A stretch of 64,000 nt of DNA from Ravibacter sp964559125 (GCA_964559125.1 CAZLGW010000007.1:138272-202271); one strand, 5' to 3'; positions 1-10,054 are shown, numbered from the stretch's first letter. Notes: generated by a model from the sequence alone, not told the origin. Made by a program: numbers and translations.

Positions 1-1
1 C

Positions 2-481
2 TATATCAATACCCACAAAGTCGATATGATGGAGCTCCTGATGGACTGTGTGGATCAGGTGCAATCGAAATGGCCGGATCAGAAGATACGGCTTACTTTC
101 AGCGACGGCGTCAGGCTACAGGACCGTCCTCTGGTCATACCCGGCGAAGAAACCCTGCTAAAAGCCGCAATTACCAACCTGATCGACAATGCCTGCAAAT
201 ATTCCAACAATAACGAGGTAAACATCTCCCTGGAAATGAATACCGAAACATCGCTGAGGCTCAGGGTTAAGGACCGGGGGATCGGAATCCCCCAGGACGA
301 AATGCTGCAGATCCTGGAACCGCTTCAGAGGGGTTCGAACGCCTCCTCCCGGCAGGGGTTCGGAATAGGCCTGACACTGGCTCAACGGATTATCAGGCTT
401 CACAGGGGAGGAATCAGGATCTCTTCCGAAATAGACAAAGGCACGGAAATCGTCGTCGATTTCCCTTTCCCTTATGAATAA
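2..481 (+). CDS. Sensor histidine kinase, C-terminal ATPase domain (5' partial)
   Basis: The reading frame is open to the window edge, so this is the 3' end of a larger gene. The visible part is a GHKL/HATPase_c catalytic domain: an N box (NLIDNACKYS), a G1 box (DRGIGIP) and a G2 box (GFGIGLTLAQRII), the usual order in membrane sensor kinases. The sensor and dimerisation parts lie outside the window. An efflux operon starts about 130 bp downstream on the same strand, so the kinase may control it, as CusS-type kinases do; that is inferred from position only. The 132-bp gap holds a weak promoter-like string (TATTTTG near 574) but no gene. Confidence 0.9.
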   Translation, partial: YINTHKVDMMELLMDCVDQVQSKWPDQKIRLTFSDGVRLQDRPLVIPGEETLLKAAITNLIDNACKYSNNNEVNISLEMNTETSLRLRVKDRGIGIPQDEMLQILEPLQRGSNASSRQGFGIGLTLAQRIIRLHRGGIRISSEIDKGTEIVVDFPFPYE

Positions 482-613
482 AACCTATGCTGCTAAAAGC
501 TAAATTAAAAATCTTTTAATCCAGCTAAGTAAAAATCTAACCGGCAGCTAATCCCACACTAATGTACCCGCTGTATTTTGCCATTGTAAAATTTAAAGGC
601 ATTTCAGCACATT

Positions 614-2041
614 ATGTTACGAAGCCACGGGTTCGCATTCTTCCTTACTCTTCTCTCTTTTAACATTTTTTCATTTCGAAGTTTTGCCCAGGAGTCCGAA
701 GAAATCGTTTCGGTCAACCTTCTGCAGGCTCTCGACAAGGCAAAGGCCAGTTATCCGATCCTGAAAAAAAGGGTTGCAGAAAAGCTGGCTGCCGGCGAAG
801 ACCTTAAGGCGGCAATGGCGGCTTACTATCCCGTCGCCGGTATACAGGCGCAGGCTTTATTCAGCACTTCCAACCAGGTAAGAGGCGCTAACCTGGGCTA
901 CGACGGCCTTTTGTTAGGTCTGAGCGGATCAGTAAAGCCCAACAGCTTCAGTTGGCAGCCCGCGTGGACATCGCTCGCTTCGACAGTCATCGACTGGCAG
1001 GCCTTCACTTTCGGAAAAAAAGATGCCGACAGAGCCTTAGCTACTTCCAGGGAACAGGTAGCCGACGTGGTATATGAGCAGGAGCTGTTCGAACACCAGA
1101 TCAAGGTGGCCGACGCTTATTTGCTGGCTTTGAACGCATTGAAATACACACGTCTCCAGGAGCGAAACCTTCGCCGGACAGAAGATATTGTTGCGGTTAC
1201 CAGGGCAAATGCCAGCTCCGGGCTCAAGGCTGGAATAGATAGCTCTATAGCGATCGCAGAGTCTACACGCGCTCTTCTACAATGGATGGAAAGCCAGGCG
1301 CAGGCCAAAAAATATGAAGTCATGCTGAGCGAGCTGATCGGGGAAGCGGGCAGGGAACTGGAGATCGATACCATGAGCTTTTTCTCCAAGCTCCCTGCAA
1401 ATTTCAACTTCGCCAGCAGCGAGCCCGAAAAGCACCCACGCCTCCGGACACTCCTTTCGCGTCAGAAAGAAGCGGAAAACGAAATGAAAAGGACCCGTCT
1501 CGGGATTATGCCAGAGCTGCACATGATCGGTTCTTTCTGGGGAAGAGGCTCGGGGATCGACCAGAAAACCGGGCCTGCCGGCGATCTTAATATATCCTCA
1601 TCCCTTTCGGGACTCGGTCTCCGTGCTTTTAACTACGCCCTGGGCGCAACGCTGGTCTGGCATCCGACCAGGACATTCCAGGTACGGCGGCAGCTCGCGG
1701 CGCAGCAGTTCCGCTATAATGCGCTCACGGAAGAATACAATACTGCAATGATGAGGACGACAGCAGAGCTGAAAAGCTCCGATATCCAGTTCAATCTTTC
1801 ATATCAGTCTGTGCAGAAAACACCTCTCATGCTTGAAGCAGCAAGAAGCGCCTATGCACAGTCGATGGCCCGCTACGAAAGCGGGTTGGAAAACATTATG
1901 CTCCTGACCCAGGTAACAGATCTTTACATCAGGGCGGAAACCGAATACCTGATTTCAGTAAACAATGTATGGAGATCCCTGCTGATCAAAGCTGCCGCCA
2001 AAGGCGATTTCGACGTTTTCCTGGAACAAATCCCTAATTAA
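614..2041 (+). CDS. TolC-family outer-membrane efflux protein
   Basis: A 475-aa protein with an N-terminal signal peptide (about residues 1-25, ending SFAQ) followed by two long, mostly helical repeats rich in Ala, Gln, Glu and Arg, the normal plan of TolC/OEP outer-membrane channel subunits. The family forms trimers that span the outer membrane and periplasm and dock to RND pumps. Family assignment rests on overall composition, length and context: it is followed after 9 bp by the RND pump gene and then the adaptor. The order channel-pump-adaptor differs from the more usual adaptor-pump-channel. Confidence 0.85.
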   Translation: MLRSHGFAFFLTLLSFNIFSFRSFAQESEEIVSVNLLQALDKAKASYPILKKRVAEKLAAGEDLKAAMAAYYPVAGIQAQALFSTSNQVRGANLGYDGLLLGLSGSVKPNSFSWQPAWTSLASTVIDWQAFTFGKKDADRALATSREQVADVVYEQELFEHQIKVADAYLLALNALKYTRLQERNLRRTEDIVAVTRANASSGLKAGIDSSIAIAESTRALLQWMESQAQAKKYEVMLSELIGEAGRELEIDTMSFFSKLPANFNFASSEPEKHPRLRTLLSRQKEAENEMKRTRLGIMPELHMIGSFWGRGSGIDQKTGPAGDLNISSSLSGLGLRAFNYALGATLVWHPTRTFQVRRQLAAQQFRYNALTEEYNTAMMRTTAELKSSDIQFNLSYQSVQKTPLMLEAARSAYAQSMARYESGLENIMLLTQVTDLYIRAETEYLISVNNVWRSLLIKAAAKGDFDVFLEQIPN

Positions 2042-2050
2042 CCTGTTTTC

Positions 2051-5000
2051 ATGTTAAAGACTGCACTCAACAAGCCGATTGCCATCGTAGTGGCGCTTTT
2101 TGCTGTAGCTATTTTTTCAGCGCTGGCTCTCTTCAGGATACCGGTCGATATTTTCCCCAATCTGAATCTGCCTACCATCTACATCTCCCAGCCTTACGGA
2201 GGGATGTCGGCCAACCAGATGGAGGGCTTTGTCGCCACCCGCTACCAAAACCAGATGCTGTACGTATCGGGGATCAAGGATGTGGAGGTCAAAAATATAC
2301 AGGGCACCTGTCTCGTCAAACTAACATTCTACGAGAATGTCGATATGTCGCAGGTGGCCGGTGAAGTGGCCACCCAGGTTAACCGGGTCATGAACTACCT
2401 TCCTCCCGGAACGGTTCCGCCTACCGTGGTGAGATTCGACGCCTCGTCACTCCCCGTCGGACAGCTGGTTTTCAGCAGTAAAAGCGCTCCTCTCGCCGAA
2501 TTACAGGATATGGCTTCCTCGCGTATCAGGCCGCTGTTTTCACAGATACCGGGAGGTATCGCTACCTCTCCCTTCGGCTCCAACGAGCGGACGGTGGTGA
2601 TACGCGTCGATCCCGACAGGATGAAAAGCTATGAGCTCACGCCCGATGAAATCGTGGCTGCAGTAGTGGCTAACAACAAAATATCACCTGCGGGCAACGT
2701 ACGTATCGGTGATTTCATGGTCATGACCCCGAGCAATACTGTGCTCGACAACGTGGAAGATTTTTTCAATATCCCGTTGAGGCAGGGAGTAGGCCCCATG
2801 GTCTTCATGCGTGATGTCGCTACGGTGGAAGATGCTACCGACGTCCCGGTCGGGTATGCGCTGATCAACGGGAAACGTTCAGTTTATATACCGGTATCCA
2901 AATCGGGCGACGCCTCCACCATGTCGGTTGTTTCGGCTCTTAAGGCCAGGCTGCCCGAGATGAAAAGCCTTCTCCCCGAATACATAGACCTGAGTTACGA
3001 ATTCGACCAGTCGGTGTATGTGATGCAGTCGGTACATGCGCTGGCAGTGGAGGGCGGATTGGGTGCGCTCCTCACCGGGCTCATGGTATTCCTTTTCCTG
3101 AGAGACCTGAGAAGCTCGCTGATCGTAATTCTTACCATCCCCGCATCGCTTTTATCTGCCATACTGATGCTGCAGCTTACCGGGCAGACCATCAATATCA
3201 TGACGCTCTCGGGATTGGCGCTGGCTATCGGTATACTGGTAGACCAATCTACGGTGGTGATAGAAAACATACATCAGCACCTCGAAATGGGGAAAAACAA
3301 AGCCCGGGCCATCAAAGACGCTTCGGTCGAAATGGGCTTTCCGCTGTTTCTGATCACAATAGCCATCCTGGCGGTATTTGCACCGGCTTTTATGATGACG
3401 GGTATTCCGAGAGGTATGTTCCTGCCGCTGTCGCTCGCGGTCGGTTTTTCGATCATAGTTTCCTATGTACTCTCGCAGACGCTCGTTCCTATCCTCTGCA
3501 ACTGGTGGCTCAAAGAGCATAAACACACGGAAAGCGCCGATGACGATTCTCCCAAGCCTGAGAAAAAGGCAGGGCTTATGGAAAAGATACAGCATCGTTA
3601 CGGCCTTCTTCTGAGCAGGTTGATGAAGCGGCGTACGACTGTTGTAGGGGTTTACCTGGTAGTTGCCTTTTCCCTGGTTGCCATTTTGTTTATGAACATA
3701 GGGACCGACCTGATGCCCCGCCAGAATAAGGCCCGGCAATTCCAGGTCCGCCTGATAGGGCCGGAAGGCCTCCGGCTCGAGAGAATGGAAGAGCGGGTAA
3801 AAGAGGTGCTCGAACAACTGGAAGACCTCGTCGGGAAACAGAACATCTCGATTACATCGGCTTATGTCGGTATGACCCCTTCCAGCTACGGCACCAGCGC
3901 TCTGTACGTATTCAATTCCGGGCCCCATGAGGCAATTCTGCAGGTAAGCCTTTCCCCCGATTACAAACTGGAATCGCTCGATCTGCTAAAAGACCAGATC
4001 AGGCAGCGTATTCATAAAGAATTGCCCGATCTCAAAACAACCTTCGAGCCTATCGAGCTCACGGAAAAGATCATGAGCCAGGGCGCCTCCACCCCCATAG
4101 AAGTTATAATAGGCGGCAAAGATATTCCTGAAAACCAGGCATTTGCTCAAAAGGTAATCAAAGAACTCGACAAGATACCCTACCTGCGGGATGTGCGGAT
4201 CAAGCAGCCGCTGCGCTACCCTACCGTCCAGATCCATATCGACCGGGAAAGAGCCGCACAGCTGGGCCTTTCGGTAGACGTGATCGCCAAATCGCTGGTA
4301 GCGGCTACGTCTTCAAGCCGTTTTACCGCCAAAAACCTATGGCTCGACCAGGGCAAAGGCTTTGCCTACCAGGTGCAGGTCGAAATGTCGCCCCAGTATA
4401 TGCAGTCGGTCGCTGATATTGAAAATATCCCGCTCGTAAAAGGTCAGCTGAGGCCTACCCTGGGCGATGTAGCCACTATTTCCACCAACAACGTACCGGC
4501 CCAGTACGACAGACGGGGTCCCCGCAGGATGCTTACCATCACTGCCAACACTCACCAGGTTGATCTCGGCACTGCCAGCGAAGCCGTACGCCAGGCTGTG
4601 GCAAATGCGGGCGATCCACCCAGGGGAAGCGTAGTCAGCGTGGAAGGTATCGCAATGCTGCTCAAAGAAACGCTCGACAGCCTGCAGTTTGGCCTGCTTC
4701 TGGCGGTTATAGTTATCTTCCTCCTTCTGGCCGCTACCTACCAGTCGTTCAGGCTGGCTACCATCATTATGATCACGATCCCTTCGGTTCTGGCCGGAGC
4801 TATGCTCCTGCTGCTGGCGACGGGCCAGACTCTGAACCTGCAATCTTATATGGGAATTATCATGTCGGTAGGTGTGTCGGTGGCCAATGCTCTTCTGCTT
4901 GTAACCAACGCCGAAACACTGCGGCTTCAGTACCGTGATGCGGGCATTGCCGCCAGAACCGCCGGAACATTGCGTTTACGGCCTATCCTGATGACAACCC

Positions 5001-5266
5001 TGGCCATGTCTATCGGGATGGTGCCCATGGCCAGCGGCTTCGGCGACACAGGCGAGCAGGTCGCCCCACTGGGAAGGGCAGTTATCGGGGGACTTCTCAC
5101 CTCTACGATCTCCACCCTGTTCATATTACCGGTCGTCTTTTCACTAATGATGAAAAAAGTATCATTCAATTCCGTATCGCTCGATCCCGATAACCCCGAA
5201 AGTGAAGATTTTGATCTGAAAAGCACCGAAGCCCAGTCCATGACCATCTCCAACCACATCAACTAA
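2051..5266 (+). CDS. RND-family efflux pump permease (HAE1/AcrB-like)
   Basis: A 1071-aa inner-membrane RND transporter of normal length. It starts with a transmembrane helix and the hallmark RIPVDIFPNL stretch, and has two large periplasmic loops and two helix bundles (about residues 325-495 and 865-1040). In the TM4 motif (GILVDQSTVVIEN) Asp398 matches the first AcrB proton-relay Asp (D407), but the second Asp (D408) is Gln399. In TM10 (GVSVANALLL) the AcrB Lys940 position is Ala945. The RLRPILMTT motif that carries the AcrB Arg971 equivalent is present. It therefore belongs to a divergent HAE1 branch with an altered relay. Substrate unknown; drugs, lipids or metals are all possible. It forms an operon with the genes at 614 and 5318. 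Confidence 0.93.
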   Translation: MLKTALNKPIAIVVALFAVAIFSALALFRIPVDIFPNLNLPTIYISQPYGGMSANQMEGFVATRYQNQMLYVSGIKDVEVKNIQGTCLVKLTFYENVDMSQVAGEVATQVNRVMNYLPPGTVPPTVVRFDASSLPVGQLVFSSKSAPLAELQDMASSRIRPLFSQIPGGIATSPFGSNERTVVIRVDPDRMKSYELTPDEIVAAVVANNKISPAGNVRIGDFMVMTPSNTVLDNVEDFFNIPLRQGVGPMVFMRDVATVEDATDVPVGYALINGKRSVYIPVSKSGDASTMSVVSALKARLPEMKSLLPEYIDLSYEFDQSVYVMQSVHALAVEGGLGALLTGLMVFLFLRDLRSSLIVILTIPASLLSAILMLQLTGQTINIMTLSGLALAIGILVDQSTVVIENIHQHLEMGKNKARAIKDASVEMGFPLFLITIAILAVFAPAFMMTGIPRGMFLPLSLAVGFSIIVSYVLSQTLVPILCNWWLKEHKHTESADDDSPKPEKKAGLMEKIQHRYGLLLSRLMKRRTTVVGVYLVVAFSLVAILFMNIGTDLMPRQNKARQFQVRLIGPEGLRLERMEERVKEVLEQLEDLVGKQNISITSAYVGMTPSSYGTSALYVFNSGPHEAILQVSLSPDYKLESLDLLKDQIRQRIHKELPDLKTTFEPIELTEKIMSQGASTPIEVIIGGKDIPENQAFAQKVIKELDKIPYLRDVRIKQPLRYPTVQIHIDRERAAQLGLSVDVIAKSLVAATSSSRFTAKNLWLDQGKGFAYQVQVEMSPQYMQSVADIENIPLVKGQLRPTLGDVATISTNNVPAQYDRRGPRRMLTITANTHQVDLGTASEAVRQAVANAGDPPRGSVVSVEGIAMLLKETLDSLQFGLLLAVIVIFLLLAATYQSFRLATIIMITIPSVLAGAMLLLLATGQTLNLQSYMGIIMSVGVSVANALLLVTNAETLRLQYRDAGIAARTAGTLRLRPILMTTLAMSIGMVPMASGFGDTGEQVAPLGRAVIGGLLTSTISTLFILPVVFSLMMKKVSFNSVSLDPDNPESEDFDLKSTEAQSMTISNHIN

Positions 5267-5271
5267 ATAAC

Positions 5272-5310
5272 ATCGTCTCATTGCCTAATTACCTAATCGT
5301 CTCATCGCCT
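5272..5310 (+). repeat. Short intergenic direct repeat (ATCGTCTCATYGCCT twice)
   Basis: Between pump and adaptor genes a 15-bp word occurs at 5272-5286 and again at 5296-5310 with one difference. The piece CTCATTGCCTAAT (5277-5289) recurs in reverse complement at 16081-16093, and ATCGTCTCATT recurs at 60225-60235. This looks like a low-complexity repeat family that spreads between genes. No function can be read from it. Confidence 0.5.
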
Positions 5311-5317
5311 CATTCAA

Positions 5318-6421
5318 ATGAATAATATATTTAAAATTGCTGTAGCCGCTCTCCTGCTGGCTTCCTGCGGTCAGAAGAAACACCCGGAAAACCTGGCGGA
5401 AGATACCCCTGGTAAAAACGATGAGTTTCGGTATGCGGCCATTATGGTCAAAGGCGCGCACCCTGTAAGGGAAATAAACCTGCCCGGCGAGCTGGAAAGC
5501 TTTTATGAAACTGACCTCTATCCCCGTGTAAGCAGCTACATCAGCAAAATGCATGTAGACATCGGCGACCGGGTAAATAAAGGCCAGCTTCTGGCCGAAC
5601 TCGAAGCCCCGGAGCTCATTGCCAACCTCACAGCAGCTTATTCCAAAGTCAAAGCGGCCGAGGCAGTCTACCAGTCGAGCCGGGCCGTCTACCAGCGCGC
5701 GCTCAAAACGCAACAGACACCGGGAGCTATTTCCGAGATGGATGTGGAAACGTACTGGTCGAAGCTGGTCTCCGACAGCCTGATGGTAGTAGCCGAGCAG
5801 GCCCACTACGAATCGGTCAAACAATTGGTCGATTACCTGAAAATCACGGCTCCTTTTGCAGGGGTTGTAACAGACCGCCGGCTATCTCCGGGAGCCTTTG
5901 TCGGTCCCGGGGGGCAGAACTCGGTACCCTTGCTGAAAATCAAGCAGCTTGACCGGCTTCGCCTGCGGCTGGCGGTGCCTGAAGCCTACCTTGGCGATAT
6001 CAGGGCGGGCACCCCCGTACAATTCACAGTCCGGACGTTCCAGAACGAGGTATTCAGCGGGAACATCAGCCGTATTTCCCATAGTGTCCGCCCTGATACC
6101 CGCTCGGAGATGATTGAGATTGACATTGCAAATTCGGGAAGAAAGCTGAAACCGGGCATGTACGCTTCGGCCCGGCTACCGGTTCATACCCATGAAGGCA
6201 GTGTGTTTGTCCCTAAATCGGCAGTATTGAGCAACATGGAGCAGACATTTGTCATCAAGGTAGCAAACGGCACTGCCGAGCGCATAAACGTGCACCGGGG
6301 AGATATTACCGATACCCAGGTGCAGATATTCGGCGATATACACCCCGGTGATATTATCCTGAAAGTCGCTACCGACGAAATCCCTAACGGAAGCCCGATC
6401 GCTATAGAACCCGTGCAATAG
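5318..6421 (+). CDS. RND periplasmic adaptor (membrane fusion) lipoprotein
   Basis: A 367-aa protein with a lipoprotein signal: a hydrophobic stretch followed by the lipobox LLASC with Cys17. After it come a biotinyl-lipoyl-like half (YPRVSSYISKMHVDIGDRV), a helical hairpin (about residues 95-160), a second lipoyl half (ITAPFAGVVTDRRLSPGAFV) and beta-barrel and membrane-proximal domains, in HlyD/AcrA order. It would bridge the RND pump encoded upstream to the TolC-type channel. It starts 51 bp after the pump gene, and the gap contains a short direct repeat. Confidence 0.92.
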   Translation: MNNIFKIAVAALLLASCGQKKHPENLAEDTPGKNDEFRYAAIMVKGAHPVREINLPGELESFYETDLYPRVSSYISKMHVDIGDRVNKGQLLAELEAPELIANLTAAYSKVKAAEAVYQSSRAVYQRALKTQQTPGAISEMDVETYWSKLVSDSLMVVAEQAHYESVKQLVDYLKITAPFAGVVTDRRLSPGAFVGPGGQNSVPLLKIKQLDRLRLRLAVPEAYLGDIRAGTPVQFTVRTFQNEVFSGNISRISHSVRPDTRSEMIEIDIANSGRKLKPGMYASARLPVHTHEGSVFVPKSAVLSNMEQTFVIKVANGTAERINVHRGDITDTQVQIFGDIHPGDIILKVATDEIPNGSPIAIEPVQ

Positions 6422-6439
6422 AAAAATGGAATCCGGCTT

Positions 6440-8659
6440 TCAGTGGAGAACTACCTTTTTTACTTCCACGCCGGTTTCTCTTTTTAATTTTATGATATAA
6501 ACTCCTTTTTCCCAGCCCGAAGCATCTACAGACAGAGGTACTCCGGCAGGGGCCTGCGAAGCATAAATCTTCCTCCCGAGCATATCGAAAATCCCGAGTT
6601 CTCCCGGATGGGTCGCCTGGACGGAAAACCCGTTGCAGGCAGGATTCGGGTAAACCGTAAGCGCTGCTGCCGGTTCATTACCGGAGATCGTAAGGGGAAG
6701 GCGGTTCAGGAAAATATAAGCGCCACCTGCTGCCGTACCGACTGCAAGGTCCGGTTTCCTGTCGTTGTTTACATCCGCAATCGTAACATGGAGTCTCGTA
6801 CCCAGGTAAGGCGCTGAATGTCCGTCCCTGATGGCATCATAAATCACCGAAGAATCTTCTTTCGACCACGCGCCCCATTCACCGCTGTGCAGTATCCTGA
6901 TATTTCCACTCATATCCGTCATCACGATATCTGCCTTCCCGTCGAGGTCAAGATCGGCCACAGCCAGGGAAAGAAACCTCCGCGAAAAAGCCGGTCCTAT
7001 ACCTCCCAGCGCAGCATCACGAAGCGTAAAAACAGGAGCTGTTGCACTGCCGGTGTTTTCATAGTAGCTGATATTTCCCAGTACACCCCCTACGAGGATA
7101 TCCATATCGCCATCCCTGTCTGCATCATAAAAGCAGATCCTGTCTGATACGGAAAGCTCTCCGGGTAAGGAAACCTCCGCTAATGCCGAAGCATTCAGCT
7201 GTACAGCGCCGGATCCCTGGTTGGGGATATAATGAAATAACAGCCTGCGGTTGTAGACGGAAACTATTCCCAGGTCTGTCCGGCCGTCGCCGTTGAAATC
7301 GTGCCAGTGAGGTTGAAGATCGGTATGCCCCAGCTTTTGTAACTGGAGGAAATCGTCGGTTTCCAGCTCATATACAGGCTTTGCGGGAGTGCCGGTGTTT
7401 CTAAATAACCAGAGCGCACCGCTAAAATCTTCCCCGTTAAAGGTCCCCCGGTTCCCGATCACCATATCAGCATCGCCGTCTCCGTCGACATCGAAGAACG
7501 ATACGGCTGCATTTTCTCCCACATCCAGCATATCCGACTGAAGGAAGTCTTTTTGTCTCAGCTGGAAGTCAGGTATATTTTCAGTTCCGGCGTTATGATA
7601 ATACCATCCGGAAGAGATGAAGTCCATCATCAGGTTATCGTTCCCGTACACATTCGGCGAAACCAGGAGGTCTTTTACCCCGTCAAAATCCACATCTTCG
7701 AGATACGCGGCAGGAAACATCGGCATAGATGCCGGAGCGGCTGCCGGATACGCTGAAGAATAGGTGGTATACTTTGCTTCAAGCCCCGTGGTACTGTTAT
7801 ATAATATGCTCAGGTTTTCGCAATCGACGTTGCCGAGAAGCATGTCTTTTTTCCCGTCACCGTTCAGGTCATGCAGAAGGATCGAATTACCGGTATGCAT
7901 CACCCGCGCATTATTGCCGGCGGTTTGGCCGCCCAGGCCGTGGGCGGCTACAGCGCAAGGGATCCCAAACTCGAAATCGTCGCATGTATGTTTCCGGAAA
8001 TCGCCCCAGCACTCGCCGTTCCTGACAAACTCGAGGCTGTCGGGCACGCCGTAGCGCTCCATACTCATATTCTGATTCAGCTCCGCAAAGTCGCCTCCGG
8101 CTTCGAAAGTTATAATATCCATATCCCCGTCCCCGTCGAAATCGGTCAGAGCCGGGATATCGGAAGCAGCCACCTGCAGGTTTATGGAATTTCCCGAAAG
8201 CCCGGTAGTGGTGAGATAGGGCTTCATACGGACCCACTCCCACCCGTCCGAAGCGTTTCCCTTCCGACGGTAGACGGTTAACCCCTGCGATGCGTACGTA
8301 AACAGCTCCTTTATGCCGTCGCCGTCGTAGTCGACCAACGCCATCCAGTTGGTAATAGCCGGGAAAAGCAGCTCGTATTCAGGACGATAAACGTATTTCT
8401 TCAGAACCGGGTCGGCAATAAACGTGCTTACCTTGCTGCTGGTCCTGTCGAAAACGACAAGGTCTTCGGTATCATCGCCATCCAGGTCTGTCTTGCCGTA
8501 TTGCACCGCATTCAGTCCGCCGGCCCAGGGCGTATCGATTAAGACACTTCCTTTTTTCACAACAGAGGTCGTATCTCTTACAAACCAGGAGGTCTGTGCG
8601 GAAGCCCTTTCACACAAAAAAAACAGTGTAACTAATATTACAGTAATTTGTAATTTCAT
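6440..8659 (-). CDS. Secreted FG-GAP/VCBS repeat protein with T9SS sorting domain
   Basis: I start this gene at the ATG at 8659 (739 aa), because it opens with a clean Sec signal (MKLQITVILV..., cleavage after ASAQ). An upstream in-frame ATG at 8737 would put 26 unlikely residues before the signal. The mature part is filled with D-x-D-x-D-G-x-x-D calcium-binding loops such as DYDGDG, DFDGDGDMD, DLNGDGKKD, DVDGDGDAD and DADRDGDMD, typical of FG-GAP/VCBS beta-propellers. The last ~80 residues (VYPNPACNGFSVQA ... GVYIIKLKRETG) form a type A T9SS C-terminal sorting domain, so the protein is predicted to be surface-attached or released through the type IX system. Its ligand is unknown. Confidence 0.9.
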   Translation of the reverse strand: MKLQITVILVTLFFLCERASAQTSWFVRDTTSVVKKGSVLIDTPWAGGLNAVQYGKTDLDGDDTEDLVVFDRTSSKVSTFIADPVLKKYVYRPEYELLFPAITNWMALVDYDGDGIKELFTYASQGLTVYRRKGNASDGWEWVRMKPYLTTTGLSGNSINLQVAASDIPALTDFDGDGDMDIITFEAGGDFAELNQNMSMERYGVPDSLEFVRNGECWGDFRKHTCDDFEFGIPCAVAAHGLGGQTAGNNARVMHTGNSILLHDLNGDGKKDMLLGNVDCENLSILYNSTTGLEAKYTTYSSAYPAAAPASMPMFPAAYLEDVDFDGVKDLLVSPNVYGNDNLMMDFISSGWYYHNAGTENIPDFQLRQKDFLQSDMLDVGENAAVSFFDVDGDGDADMVIGNRGTFNGEDFSGALWLFRNTGTPAKPVYELETDDFLQLQKLGHTDLQPHWHDFNGDGRTDLGIVSVYNRRLLFHYIPNQGSGAVQLNASALAEVSLPGELSVSDRICFYDADRDGDMDILVGGVLGNISYYENTGSATAPVFTLRDAALGGIGPAFSRRFLSLAVADLDLDGKADIVMTDMSGNIRILHSGEWGAWSKEDSSVIYDAIRDGHSAPYLGTRLHVTIADVNNDRKPDLAVGTAAGGAYIFLNRLPLTISGNEPAAALTVYPNPACNGFSVQATHPGELGIFDMLGRKIYASQAPAGVPLSVDASGWEKGVYIIKLKRETGVEVKKVVLH

Positions 8660-8761
8660 AGAAGATATTTCGCATATTTTTGGGCTGTCGTTGATTATAA
8701 ACGAAAAATCCCGCCCAAAACAGATAGCCGGGAGCAAAAAACAAGGACAACGGAACCATTC

Positions 8762-10054
8762 ATGGATACTTCACAAATATATAAGCTTTACCTGGAGAAC
8801 CGCCTTATTTCTACGGATTCACGCCGGATCACGGAAGGCAGTATCTTCTTTGCGCTTAAGGGAGAAAATTTCGACGGAAACAAATTTGCTGCCGAAGCGC
8901 TGGAAAAAGGTGCTGCCTATGCTATTGCGGACGATCCGGCAGCCGTTACATCCGATAGAATAATTCTCGTTGAAAACACGCTCGATACGCTTCAGGACCT
9001 GGCCAGGCTACACCGGAAATCCTTCAGCTTCCCCGTAGTAGCGCTTACAGGCTCGAATGGTAAAACCACCACTAAAGAACTCCTCAAATGCGTGCTTTCT
9101 CCCCGGTACAAGACTTATGCTACCCAGGGGAATCTCAATAACCATATCGGGGTGCCGCTGACGATCCTGTCGGTCGACGAGCAGTCTGTAGAGGTGGTGA
9201 TCGTGGAAATGGGCGCCAATCATGAGAAAGAGATCGCCCTGCTATGCTCCATTGCCCAGCCTACACATGGCCTCATTACCAATATCGGGAAGGCCCACCT
9301 GGAAGGATTCGGCAGCCTCGAAGGTGTTAAAAAAGCGAAAGGCGAGCTTTATGACTACCTTTCAAAGAAAAAGGGTACGGTATTCGTCAACGCTAAGAAC
9401 GAGATCCTGATGGAGATGGCAAGCAAACGCCGGGCCTTCGGCGAGATCATCTTCTATAACTCGGATAACAAGCTCGCAACCCCGCTGCTGGTAGGCCAAT
9501 CGCCGTTTATTACCTACACTACCGACGATCTGACCGTTTCCACCAACCTGGTAGGGGAATATAATTTCGGCAATATCTGCGCGGCGCTCTGCGTTGCCGA
9601 CTACTTCGGAATTTCGCCGGATGACGCGCATCTTGCCATATCCAATTATGTTCCCGGCAATAACCGGTCGCAGATCGTCAGGCAAAATACGAATACTATT
9701 ATCCTGGATGCCTATAACGCCAATCCTTCTTCTATGGCGGCTGCGCTGGAAAATTTTGCCAGAATGGAAGCCGGACATAAGATGGTGGTTCTCGGCGACA
9801 TGCTGGAGCTCGGAAACGAAAGCCGGGCAGAGCATGAATTGTTGGGAGAAATTATAGCCCAAGGAAAATTTGATACCGTGCTGCTATTTGGAAAGGAGAT
9901 TGTTCACGCACTCGGTAGTCTTCCCAGGGCATACTATTTCCCCGATAAGTTTTCACTTCATAACTGGATCATGGATCATCCCCGTCAAAACAGCCACATA
10001 CTGATCAAAGGTTCCAGGGGTATGGGACTGGAAAGCGTCGTTAATTTCCTGTAA
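8762..10054 (+). CDS. murF: UDP-N-acetylmuramoyl-tripeptide--D-alanyl-D-alanine ligase
   Basis: A 430-aa Mur ligase. The N-terminal domain shows the STDSRRITEGSIFFALKGENFDGN uridine-binding pattern, the central domain the ATP loop GSNGKTTTKE (about residues 97-106), and NIGKAHLEGFGS, VEMGANHEKEI and DAYNANPSSM are classic MurF motifs. It adds D-Ala-D-Ala to the UDP-MurNAc tripeptide in the cytoplasm, the last soluble step before MraY. murE and mraY lie about 2-4 kb away on the other strand, so the usual mur cluster is split here. Length is normal. The 102-bp gap to the divergent FG-GAP gene must hold both promoters. Confidence 0.96.
   Translation: MDTSQIYKLYLENRLISTDSRRITEGSIFFALKGENFDGNKFAAEALEKGAAYAIADDPAAVTSDRIILVENTLDTLQDLARLHRKSFSFPVVALTGSNGKTTTKELLKCVLSPRYKTYATQGNLNNHIGVPLTILSVDEQSVEVVIVEMGANHEKEIALLCSIAQPTHGLITNIGKAHLEGFGSLEGVKKAKGELYDYLSKKKGTVFVNAKNEILMEMASKRRAFGEIIFYNSDNKLATPLLVGQSPFITYTTDDLTVSTNLVGEYNFGNICAALCVADYFGISPDDAHLAISNYVPGNNRSQIVRQNTNTIILDAYNANPSSMAAALENFARMEAGHKMVVLGDMLELGNESRAEHELLGEIIAQGKFDTVLLFGKEIVHALGSLPRAYYFPDKFSLHNWIMDHPRQNSHILIKGSRGMGLESVVNFL

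Noticed and set aside
330..350. A GGTTCGAAC string resembling a tRNA T-loop
   Set aside because: It lies in the kinase coding sequence, and no acceptor or anticodon stems can be folded around it.
3152..3928. A 258-aa minus-strand open frame within the RND pump gene
   Set aside because: It lies wholly inside a well-supported gene, has low-complexity Arg/Gln/His-rich content and no family features; it is an antisense shadow of the GC-rich pump gene.
7871..8281. Plus-strand frames opposite the FG-GAP protein
   Set aside because: The minus-strand protein has signal peptide, repeats and T9SS tail; the plus-strand frames show none of these.
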